The notes under the pieces are model-generated. The model ran no database searches. It saw nothing but the letters and a program-made list of their open reading frames with translations, and was not told the origin of the DNA. From NCBI GenBank assembly GCA_028564675.1, contig JAOVVO010000126.1:89453-153452 (forward strand): 64,000 nt of DNA, written 5' to 3'. Source of the DNA: Onchocerca lupi (lineage: Eukaryota > Nematoda > Chromadorea > Rhabditida > Onchocercidae). Position 1 is the stretch's first letter, and the number at the start of each line of letters is the position of its first letter. A program made the translations under genes and the position numbers. Of the stretch, positions 28,101 through 38,262 are shown in pieces.

Positions 28101-31100
28101 GTGGCTTATTATTGGGTTCAATAAATGGTGATCGGTAGTTATACAAATCAATAGCGCTGCTTATGGAGGTGATAGTGCGTGTTCTTGGCTGATCGTAATC
28201 GGAATTATCAACCACACAGCCACTGTCTCGAATTGGAAGTGGTAAAATTTTCCGTTTTGGAAGTACTGGAAATGAATCGCTTCGTGGAATCCGCCAATGG
28301 AGTTTACTAACATCAAGGCAAGATATAGACGTGGCTGGAGGTGAAGTGACGCCTGAGGCTGTCAGTTCGCTGCGTACTGAATTTAGAGAGTTCAGTGATA
28401 ATTTGTGATTCTGTAGCTGATCTAATTTCGACATTGAAGCATTCAGAATTTCATTCCTTCTCATGTTTGAAGGCTCTTCTTGAACGATCAACGCTGCAGT
28501 TGTCGCTTTTTCCATAGCATCGTAATCTATTTCGGAGTACTAAAATTTGAGAATATTTGCATAGTGAAGATTGAAATTTGAAAATTCTCTAAAAGTCTAA
28601 CTTGTTTCCTGAATTTTAAAATTTCAATTCAAGATAGGAAAGATTCTTTCTTTTCGAAAATATTATTCTAAGATAGAATATTTCTGTAGTTTACCTCATC
28701 CTGATCTTCTTCAACCGGTGATGGGAATGGTTTTGGCAAGGGGCGATTGAGTAAATCCGACAAGGGAAGATGTGATTTTCTGCTAGATGAGATCGATAAA
28801 GTAGGTGATAGTGGTTGAGCTGCTTTTAATTGCAACTGTTTTCGTGTTTCATTTAAAAGAATCGTTTGGGTCAACGATCGCTTTTGATCTGAAATATCTT
28901 CGTCGAACGTTTCAAATTGCTCATCTTAGTTAATTGAGGAATTGTGTTGCGAGTAAAAATACGAGAATTTCAATAAAATTGTTAGTTTTCCTTGCCTTTG
29001 CTGAAATTTCAAGAAATATTTGAAAATTTTTGAACCGATGGTATCAGAATGATGTTGGAGAATTTTCAACAAAAAAACTGTAGTTACAAGTTGAACATAA
29101 GATGACTAATTACATACAAAGTTGGCTTGAAGTTTTAGATGAACTTCACTTTGATTTATTTGAAGCAGAAATTTGCCTATCAAGTTAATGTATTAACAAA
29201 GCTTACCAAATTTAAACATTTGTGGTCGGAGAATTTTCATATAATTTTGATCAATTTCAAGTTGTGATTCAAAATTATGAGTTGTGAAAATTGTTGTGTT
29301 GGGTACGGGATTCTTTATAATACAACCACTAATCCGAGTGATTGGCTTGTTATGTGTCTGATAAAATGTTATCAAATCTGATACATTTTCGAATTGTTCT
29401 TCTTCGAACTGCAACACATTTATTTTGGAAAAACTATCGATTGTTAAAAGGAAATCAGCATTTTATTCTTCCATGGCTTTCAAAAATTATTATTGCCAGA
29501 AGTCTGTTTTATTGGACTGTCCCTTCCACATATGCAGACATTTTTATAACATTTCCTACAGAACTGCCATGCAAATGCTCCCGAAGTATTGACATTGGTG
29601 AAAAAAAGTAATTGATCTATGAATATCACAGACTAATTTATAATGATTGTTAAGAGCGACGTCGCATGAGAAAGTTGCGACAGGTGGAAGAACATATCTC
29701 ATTTACAATAATCAATTCTATAAAATTAGCTCAAACCTAAAGTGAGAAGGTGAGAAAAAAAAGTTTGCAAAATATTTGCGCACAATAGCTCCAGTGAATT
29801 AGCAGCAACTAATGCTTTCTATCATTTGCTTATTCGAGGAAAGTTAGATTTAATCAAAAAAATATCGACTGATCAATTTTCTGACGATACTTTCATTTCT
29901 TTCGAAAAACAGATGGACGGTTTTTAGAACAAGCGATTATAAGAGAATCTAGAAAGCTGAAAAAATACATTTAGTAGCAATGTTTTTTCAATGCTTTCTT
30001 TTCGCGGTGCTATACCTTTTTGCAGTACAAAAATGAATTTAATACTCTTCATTTTAATTTGATATTCGGAAGGATAAAGCGATTTATAAATTCTACTGCA
30101 TTCTGCTCACAACAACAGAAAATCCACATCCGAAAATTAATTCAAAATTCTGAAAAGTTTATGCAAACCTGAAAAAAAAATCCAGTTGAGCTGAAGGGCG
30201 ATGGATCTTTGTTAATTTGAAAGTGTACGGCATGTCCGTTCCAAAATACTGTCAATACAAAATCACCTTTGAATGAAATGCTATCACGAACCTGCAATAA
30301 AATCAGATAAACTTGGGAAAAAAATTTAAGAAAACTGTCGTTTGGAATTTCAACTTTTCGATGTTTCTTAGAGGAACCTTTTACAGAATTGATACTAATA
30401 AATCAAAAATGGTAGTAAAAAGAACCAAAAACACATCATGTCAACGTAACATTCAATGATTTCAGCAGTTCAGTAGAGTCATCAACTTTTTGCTTTTTAT
30501 CAACGTGTCCAAAATTTAACTAAATTTTAAGGAAGAATCATCGTTGATGATAGGGAGCGATTCACTTTTGTGCAGGATAAAAATGAATTTTTGCGAAATA
30601 TTGAAATTTATTGAATTTTTTATGAAATATAATACATATTAACAAATTAATAATTTTAAATCAAAATTCAAATCAAAATCCGAATTTTTTTTTTTTTTTT
30701 TTTTTTTTTTTGAATGCTCTGAATTGTTTCGCTGAATTTTTTTGCAAAGACTTTTGCTCAATCAAAATAACGGGGGGTTGAAAGTATTAGGATATAAAAA
30801 TAATTTACGATCAATGTGGTTCACTTGATCACTTGGTCAAAGGTCATTCTGATGGCATTTCTCTTATATTCAGGCTCTTCCTTAAAATCGATATATCTCC
30901 TTTTTCATCTTTCTTAATAACAGGTATTTACACTAAAGTCAATATGCATATCATTAATTAGTGTAATTAGTGTATATGCAAAATGGCAATGTCCTCATTG
31001 AATACTAATTATAATTTCATAGGGATAGATGTCTTTTAAAGCTTACTAAGAAATCTCCTTCGGATTGAACAAGACATTCGGAGCGTAATCTTGTCAACAA

Positions 31101-31190
31101 GCCATGATACCAGCATTCCAGTCCCAAAACAACTTCTTGTGAGGGACGTGGTATATCATAGGTTGGCATAATTGTCGCAAGGAGTGACAT
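25160..31190 (-). CDS. SH2 domain plus Cdc25/RasGEF-like adaptor of the BCAR3/SH2D3 (NSP) family
   Basis: Cytoplasmic phosphotyrosine adaptor. In this family the C-terminal domain has a RasGEF fold, is usually catalytically inert, and binds Cas-family scaffolds. Exons: 31047-31190, 30169-30291, 29207-29408, 28695-28888, 28073-28539, 27602-27704, 27295-27380, 26835-27003, 25708-25911, 25484-25502 (tentative) and 25160-25401. All phases agree, giving 650 residues. A YDIPRP motif starts at residue 11. The SH2 domain (about 27-135) opens with WYHG and has FLVRDS with the phosphate-binding Arg at 50; an intron falls between L and V of that motif. The linker (about 150-375) is Ser/Pro-rich with PxxP motifs (PLPKPFPSP) and a YSEIDYDAM element. 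The GEF-like domain runs from about 377 to 645: LLPHGQNVRNDLLER, FSFLTLFDAL, PFMQPLLNIL, TEFSLKLLFGSK and RYDKLAVVADNL match the human BCAR3 order. An in-frame TGA just before the ATG fixes the start. The 19-base exon is inferred only from phase. Confidence 0.88.
25901..25933. repeat. 33 bp direct repeat, copy 1 (over a real splice acceptor)
   Basis: This copy spans the acceptor and the first codons of the exon 25708-25911 of the SH2/GEF gene. It begins ATAGATTTTACCTGCAGC and differs from the copy at 26289 by one base in 33. Confidence 0.95.
26119..26288 (+). pseudogene. Dispersed fragment of 28S large-subunit rRNA
   Basis: About 170 bp match a strongly conserved part of eukaryotic 28S rRNA: GGCGTTGGTTGATTTAGACA, then GGTGGCCATGGAAGTTGG, CGCTAAGGAGTGTGTAACAA, and GAAAATGGATGGCGCT, in the correct order and spacing. 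No further rRNA flanks it, so it is an isolated copy, not part of an rDNA unit. It lies in the 923 bp intron before the exon 25708-25911 of the SH2/GEF gene, antisense to that gene, and ends right against a 33 bp copy of the nearby splice junction. It should have no rRNA function. Confidence 0.9.
26289..26321. repeat. 33 bp direct repeat, copy 2 (abuts the 28S fragment)
   Basis: One base differs from the copy at 25901-25933. It carries a duplicate splice acceptor for the minus-strand gene, placed about 390 bp upstream of the true exon, and it touches the end of the inserted 28S fragment, so both probably arrived in one event. Confidence 0.9.
30685..30711. repeat. Homopolymer T(27)
   Basis: An uninterrupted T run in the first intron of the SH2/GEF gene, the longest homopolymer in the window. 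Confidence 0.95.
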
Positions 31191-31200
31191 TCATCTGAAA
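31191..31200 (-). promoter_or_regulatory. Acceptor just 5' of the SH2/GEF start codon (possible spliced-leader site)
   Basis: On the minus strand TTTTCAG ends at 31195, four bases before the ATG at 31190. An in-frame TGA lies in those four bases plus the A of the ATG region, so no upstream coding exon can be joined in frame. An acceptor this close to a start is typical of nematode spliced-leader trans-splicing, though a 5' UTR intron is equally possible. An overlapping out-of-frame ATG sits directly after the acceptor. Confidence 0.5.
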
Positions 31201-33889
31201 ACTTTTGAAAATTGGAGGTTTTTGCGAGTTTATTCGTGATGAATTGGTGTAATTCGATACAATAAGTTCCAGGAAAGAAGATGGTTCTGCAAGACATTAG
31301 ACAGATGCAAATGAGATACGAAGGTGTCAATTTGTCGCAATCCTCAGTGCCATTCTAATATCAATCTTTCACGGGATCCAATTACGAATTAGATGACACT
31401 GGCAAATCCATTCAATATAAAGCATTCAGAAAGACAAATGAAACGAATGACAGATACGATCTGTAGCAGAAATGACAGGAATATTACTAAAATTGTTGAA
31501 CTAAAGAGCTTAAATGTCGCTAAAATACCATCTGCCTAAAAAGTTTGCGGTAATGAATTATCGTTTACTGCTATTGGCTTTAGTTGGGTTAGCAGATCCT
31601 AAGTAAACAATGTGATGCAAAAGATGACAAAATAAACACGACTTTTAATTTCCCTACTCGCCGAATAAATTACCTCCAATTATGTTCATTGTTCACTAAA
31701 ATGCAATCGATGATAAGAAGTTTCTTTATCAATTAGATGATGATGTTTATCATCGTATCGAGGACTAACAATAGTGTCGCACATGCATCGTCACCCTTTT
31801 AGGGGTTAGTGCTGATTGCGGATGTTATTAGAAATAGAGCAATATATTCATTGAAATTCAGAGATATCATTTCACATTGGATATTTATTCGTTTTAAGAT
31901 CTTATCAATACCGAAAAATTTTGATTTCTTAGTGAATCTTCGAATTGAGTTTAGAATTATAATAAGATATTGTTCAAATATGTTCAACCGAGGATATTTT
32001 TTAATGTAACTAATTCACCAATTCCAGTTTCAAACTCTCTGATTCATAAGAGATATCTGAAATTGGTCAAAAAGACTCTATTGAATTTTAATTTGTTTCA
32101 AAAATGAGCAATACTATTTAATCATATAAATTGAACAGTTTTGAATGGAAAAACAAATTGTGAATTCTTTTCTTTCGACGGTCTTTGTTTCAAGATTAAA
32201 GGATTTGAAAAGGTTGAAAATGTTAGAAAGATTCATCATTTTTTGAAAATAATTTGCTCAATAACAGAAGAACTATTTAAAAAAAAGAAATCAGATGATT
32301 TTGTAACTTCCAAGAAAAACTGAACTGAATTTTGGAAATAAAAGCTAAGATAAACATTAACCGCGGACTCAAAGTAATGATTCTCTAGAAGATAGACCCA
32401 TTCCTGGTTGCAGGATTGATGATATTCAAAAAGCTCTATTAAGTAACGGGTTTTAATAGTGAATCAGAAATCGTGCCGCATGTCGCAGACTATATCATTG
32501 GTCATAATTGAATAGAAATATCCGTTACAAAAATGCACTTGAATCATTTTACAAATAACCTGTTGATGGATGTTTTGAGAGAAAAGTGATATGACGGGAG
32601 CTACTCGCACATCAAATTATATTATTCTCTTAAAATCAGAACGAGATAAAGCGATCAGAAAGCGACGATCGCAACGGAACAGTTTTAATGATAACTGGAA
32701 GTCAACAGTTTGGCTGCATCTAAATGTACACCACATTCTACTTTTCGTAGAGAGCCAAGTCAACCGTATCTAAGGAATAGCAAAAATTTATGATCAATCA
32801 GCAAAGGGAAGAAGGCGGAAATGGATCCACAAAGCAGGGTGTGCTTTGAAGATTAATTTATGAGTTGAAGTAAAGAGTCAGCTGTGACTGTCATCAAGCA
32901 AGTGTATATCAGGAAGGCGATGATCCATATTAGCTATTAAGCCTAAAAAATGGATTGTTTTCATGCATGAAAAAACGCTAAAAAACGAGTTTGAAATTTC
33001 AGTCAAGCTCCTTCTTCCCTTTGGTCTACATAGCAAACTGAATGATACAATGATAGCCTGATGATCGTAAGTCTGTCCATCCGATGTTTCATTTCAGGAA
33101 ATAATTTTTCTGAGAGCATGAATCATTCCACAAACATCCGATTGCTGGATGTAACTGATGAATTTCTTGTTTATATAATAGCTTTTTAAAGTTACTAATC
33201 AATTCTTCAAATGTCATCAGTTTTTCTCACGAACAGAACTAATGCTTTATGTTAACTCTGTTTCGAGGCCTTTTTCATAATGATGGCAACAGAAAATGAC
33301 CTCGATCAATAATGATATTGAATGTCATATTAGTTTTTTTTTTCATTAGATAAAACTCATAAACACATACATTTAAAGCTTCTGTGTTCATCGAACAGCT
33401 TTTATTATTTTTCTTTTTTGTTAGCCAATTCAGACATTGGATCACTGAAAACATTTATTCAGCATAATGCTCGTTATAAGCCTGAAAGTTTTATGTTTAA
33501 TGGCTAGTATACACAGTGAAACCAAGTCTTGTCGCAAATTATTACAGTTATTACAACTTTACAACTTTACGTTTACACGCGTGTGTCACATCACGTGGAA
33601 TAAGTTATGCGATCTCTGTTACTAAACAACTGTCAAATCGATTTCAAAATCAATTCGAAATAATGAATTCCAAATAAATTTCTAAAAACTTTCCCAACAA
33701 AATGGAAATTTCGCACAAATAGAAAGATAAAATGAGCGACTGAATGCACCATGGGTTGATGTCATATCAACTATAGCTAACGAAAACTGATAATGCCAGC
33801 CTATTAGATGGATATTTAGGAATAGCAAGAAGTGAACATTCAGAAATATTTATTTTTCTAAATTTATGTAAATTTTCGAAATTGGAAAC
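31201..33889. other. Non-coding stretch upstream of the SH2/GEF gene
   Basis: Apart from a short mariner-like remnant, no gene is supported here. Open frames of 60-66 codons at 31809-32009, 32141-32323 and 32591-32773 lack domains and supporting splice sites. The first kilobase upstream of 31190 should hold the SH2/GEF promoter. Confidence 0.4.
32364..32453 (+). mobile_element. Possible mariner transposase remnant (N-terminal helix-turn-helix linker)
   Basis: A 30-codon plus-strand frame reads SNDSLEDRPIPGC then RIDDIQKALLSN. This follows the mariner transposase pattern of a LEDRPRSGRP-like linker followed by IDD and a helix beginning the second DNA-binding subdomain. The frame then stops, and no catalytic region, DNARPH-like motif or terminal inverted repeats are recognised nearby. 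If real, it is old and inactive. The similarity is short, so chance cannot be excluded. Confidence 0.35.
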
Positions 33890-35130
33890 CAGAGAAAACT
33901 TTCTGCAACAAGAAATTCCATCGATCTGCAAAATGTGTTGGGAGTAGGTTTCTACATCGAAAATTCCGCGAGGATTGGACCTGTCGAGAAAATGACCAAA
34001 CAATTTGAATAAAGAGGAATGTCTGCATCGGCCGCATCCATTTTTTGCGATGTCTGGAAGGGGGAAAGGAGTATTCGTTGGAATGCTTGCTAATATGAGA
34101 GAGATACTCGCTGATTAATAGCATCGAAATGAAGAAGTTTTTGTCATTCCTGATCTGTTTTTTTTTTTGGTACAAATGGCATGTTTCGATTATGAAAATA
34201 TCATGAAAATATTAAGAAAATATCAAAAAAAAAAAAAAAAAAAAAGAGCATTTTGATTCTTTTTTAGATTTTGTTTCGTTCACTTTACTTAAACATGGAA
34301 TGAGCATTAGGCTGAGCCTGATGTTTCTTTGCAAACCTTTATTTCTCCATTTCTGAAGCTATACTTAGGAAAAGAACTATTAGAGCCTTATTTTTGATAC
34401 AAATTTTCGCATTTAAACTATAAATTTTGTCTATCACAAACTAGTCATAACAAAATTGAAATGATAATTTGAATAAAAATTCAAAATATGTAATCAAATA
34501 GTGTTGAATTAAAAATAATTTATCTGCAAGAATTTCCGTTTATTTTTATAAAACAGTTCCATGCGGTAATCGATAACAATCGACTATATTGTAATAATCT
34601 ATTTTATCTATAGATCTATTTTCGTGCACCGAAATACTAGCCTTCTAGTAAACAACACATTTCCACTTACGTGTAATAAATGTGGCGTAAGTTTTTCTGG
34701 AAGACTAACTCGTTTCATATCCTTACAATCATCAATGTCCTTCAGAATAATGAAATATGAAACAGAAGTACCCTTCTCTTCATCCATCTCTCCAGCGAAT
34801 AAAACAGACTTCGATGCATTAAAATGCTGAATCGTACAATGCGAAGCAATCGCAATTATCACAACTTTTGGTCTCTTGATAGGTCACTTGATAATGGAGT
34901 AGGGTTTAGAAGGTTGTTATTCTGAGGGAATTTTAGAAGAAAGGATGAAGAGCTTTGTAGTGTTTCATCATGTATCCCACATAGATTCTGTATTTCTCCT
35001 CATTTCTCAGACATCTCAGAATAAAAATTCCAGTCCTCACTGATATGTTCGGTGAAATTCCCTCCGAAAAAAAATACATCGAGGAAATGTCTTGAGAAAA
35101 AACAAGACTATCAATCTGTATGTGTATGTG

Positions 35131-35179
<49 letters not shown>

Positions 35180-36018
35180 TTGTGTTCTGTATATGGTTGA
35201 CCCTCAATGATTTTTTGCTTGCAAATGCAAAATTGCACTCCGCATTACTCATTATAGTATTCTTTTAAATAACTTCATTGAAAAAATTCGACCGGAAATG
35301 AGTGACTTTTATGCATTCAAATTACAATTTTAAAATTACGAGGGAAATTTTGCTTCAATTATTCAATCTTCTATGATGAATGAATACAGTGACCTAAAAA
35401 AGAATTGGAAAGAAAGAGAGAGGAAAATGAGAGAGCTGGAAAGGAAATTTATCAGGAATTTTCAATATTTGTATTCATACAAAGTTGTGCGCAGCTATCG
35501 ACAAAGACCGATTGCGCTTCTCGTTCCTCCAGAATTCCTCCATCCATCGTTTGTCGTGCTCATCGCAACATATGAAAATGGCTTCTGGATTATTTCTCGA
35601 TTCCTACATTTCCTCTTCTTTGAAAATTTTCACTGACTTATTTCGTCTAAATTTCAAACGCATAAATTGCTGAGCTAATGTTTCCAAGTTGCTTCGGTAC
35701 ACTTCAATATGCCGTGTGTGATTTCATACATGATTTATTCACTTCTTTTTCGCTGCTACACTGCTTGAAAACGCGTCACAACAATTTTCAAATCAATTTT
35801 GTTTAATCTACCAGATGAATTTTCTAGTCAATACAAAATATGTTTGTGAAATTTCTGAAATAAATACCTCGTTATACTTTAGAATTTCGTACTGTGATAA
35901 AACTGTCTTATAATAAGTAAACAATTGAAATCGAGAATTTGGAGGACTGAGATATTTTTTCAATTTGAGACTAATTTTGAGTCTCTTCTCTTTGCCATAT
36001 TCAAGAGAACGACAATTT
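33890..36018 (-). CDS. Possible fragment of an unidentified multi-exon gene
   Basis: Four exon-like pieces on the minus strand join in phase: 35868-36018 (ending KYNE, donor GTATTT), 34671-34826 (52 codons between GATTCAG and GTAAGTGG, containing SVSYFIILKDIDDCKDMKRV), 33981-34053 (acceptor CCTTCCAG, containing ADIPLYSNCLVIFST) and 33890-33925 (RWNFLLQKVFS). The 34671-34826 exon is the best: both splice sites are canonical and the residue mix looks coding. The pattern LYSNCLVIFS followed by an aromatic-rich helix is reminiscent of trafficking-protein domains, but I cannot name a family and give no function. Neither the start nor the end of the gene is found. A transmembrane open frame at 40903-41178 on the same strand might be a 5' exon. 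It may also be chance. Confidence 0.28.
34225..34245. repeat. Homopolymer A(21)
   Basis: An uninterrupted A run in non-coding DNA between two exon-like pieces of the minus-strand candidate gene. Confidence 0.9.
35119..35184. repeat. (TG)n microsatellite
   Basis: About 66 bp of TG dinucleotides with a few TA interruptions. It creates two antisense open frames with long His/Thr alternations, which are artefacts. Confidence 0.95.
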
Positions 36019-36469
36019 CTTAAATCCATCAACCGTGGCATGATGTAAAATATTTCAAAAAATTGCATCAATAATCAATAATATGTAATGAAAAAGGCTT
36101 GATAACAATATAGGGTGAGAAATATGCTCGCAATTATTTATTTGTGCTAAAAAATGATAATACTATCAAAAGTTGAAGAGAAAATTATGAAAAAAGTATG
36201 GTAATGTCATTGAAGAGAAAGCTGAAGAGAAGGGAGAAAAATGAAAGATAAAAAGATAAATGATATTTGGACTGACATTTTGAGACACTAAGACTGAGAT
36301 CAGTTTGAAAACACAATTAAAAAGAAATAGAATGGGAGAAATTGAACGATACGAAGGAAACATTAGGAGCCTCCCTAATGAAGCCATTTGTCATATTCCA
36401 CACATAATGGTAACACAGAGGTCATCGACAATCTCAAATGTAAACAGAGAATGTCATCTGAATGATTGA

Positions 36470-36490
36470 CAACAACAACAACAACAACAA
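36470..36490. repeat. (CAA)7 microsatellite
   Basis: Seven uninterrupted CAA units in non-coding DNA; no gene crosses them. Confidence 0.95.
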
Positions 36491-38060
36491 TGACACTGTC
36501 CTTCACTGCCGGGTGACATCTCCAAGCAATTGTCAACTCACATTCGGCATGCCTTTTTTCACATTCAAGCAATCATTTTTCTCTGATATCAGTGCATATA
36601 GGAAGAAGGCGATCGAACGGCTTACGAATAAGATATCTATTTTGCTGTGACTGTGTTATCAATCCATCCGTCTTTTCGATTGCTACGCATTCAGAATCCT
36701 TCCATCTCTTGCTGATTCTCTTTCCAAAAGCAACTTCCAACGTGTAAATCAGCTTTTTTCTCTTCATGCAATACTGAGATGAACAATTCCCCTTCAATAC
36801 AATATTTGAAGCGACCGTTCGAGACAGTTCTCAGCATTGCTTCTTATTTTAATCGTAGGATTATAGCGAATGATCGCAAATGTTCGCATAACTTCTATCT
36901 CTCTGTGCTTCTTCCTGGATGAAGAGATTTCGCTCTTAGCACTCATACCACAATATTACTTTACGATATATATGCAATCATCATCTAGTTTTTGTTGATG
37001 TGCCTAGTCGCACACATACACTTCTATAATCGAATTCGCTTCTACAAGCAGTAGTTTTAAAACTATTAAGTGCAGACAAGAAGTTGGATATTTTTCAACT
37101 GCAACAGAATTAAGGATGAACAGAATGCAATGATTGATAGTTTCATCAATCTGCAATCTCTATAAATTACGAAAATTATCGATTCTCGTCTTGTCAATGT
37201 TGGTTTTTTTTTCTTTTTTTTTTTTTTGGAGAAAACATCCATAATGCCTCTAATCTAATGAAGTGGAAAGCAAAGGATGACGAGAGAGAAAATGGACAAT
37301 ACTACTGGACAATTGGACAAGGCCTTAATGCGCTTAGAAAGGAGAACGGAAGGAACGCGAAAAGTCTTGAAATTTGATAGACGCTAGAGAAGGGAGGAAA
37401 ATACATCTTTCTGCAACATGGAATCTTGCATGAAAATTTATCTTAAACTTAGAAATGCAAGGATGTAATCTTCAATTTGAAAAGCGGTGATTCATCATGC
37501 GCTGATTCAAAGTCTCATGAATCACTCGACCGCTCTTCATAATGCATCTGTTCTGTTTCAATTGTCTATGAAATACTCTTCCCACTTCACCGGAAAATGG
37601 CTGATTCAGTGTCATCGATGTATCAGCGCTTATTCATAATCATCTAATGGTATCCGTCTGTGCTGAAAAGTCATCCTTCAAGAGATAGCTGATCTTCTAC
37701 TGTTCCTCTTACCTGCCTTTATTGTTACTGATGTGATGAAATGAAATCACATTGATAAAATGAGTAAATACTATTTCGATTGATGATGATACGTTGAACA
37801 AAATGTTTCGAATTAATATCCGTATAAGTGAATACATCAGTTGAGTTAACGTTTAGAAACATTGAATGCATGAATGCAAAATTAAAATGTTGCAAATTGG
37901 CACTGAAACTGTTTCGCCATGCACACATGACATCATGACACGTGTCACAAAGCGAATGAACTCTCGATGGCAGGATAAAGTAGTAAGTTGTTCCTACCAC
38001 ACATTTATATGAATGAATAATAGACTGTGTTTTTATTGGTGACGAGCTGGAATCAGTCTT

Positions 38061-38262
38061 GTCTATATAAATAAAAATGTAAATGTTCGTTTATTCAAAA
38101 TTATAAATCTCTGAAAATTCTGAAACAAACACTTTATCTATATAGAAATACGCGCCTATTCGAATGCAACGTTGCATCGCGATTTCAAAATCAATCGATG
38201 GAAGAACTTGAAATTTTGTGTGGAAATGAACAACGAACATTTACATTTTTACTTGTATAGAA
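38061..38262. mobile_element. MITE-like element with 31 bp terminal inverted repeats
   Basis: The left end GTCTATATAAATAAAAATGT plus the next 11 bases, and the reverse complement of 38232-38262, agree at 28 of 31 positions. They share an unbroken stretch TAAAAATGTAAATGTTCGTT. The element is 202 bp, has no open frame, and its middle holds a 14 bp perfect palindrome (ATGCAACGTTGCAT, 38164-38177). This is the layout of a miniature inverted-repeat transposable element. I could not settle a target-site duplication, so the superfamily is open, and no second copy is in the window. Confidence 0.7.

Noticed and set aside
31552..31605. A plus-strand mini-frame MNYRLLLLALVGLADP followed by GTAAAC, like a signal-peptide exon.
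   Set aside because: No downstream exon could be joined in phase, and such short Leu-rich frames arise by chance in AT-rich DNA.
34624..34830. Plus-strand frame with a Cys-x-x-Cys pair (TCNKCG).
   Set aside because: It is antisense to the better-supported minus-strand exon 34671-34826 and has no finger-type repeat.
34933..35252. Two minus-strand frames with long His/Thr alternations.
   Set aside because: They are produced by reading the TG microsatellite and have no other support.
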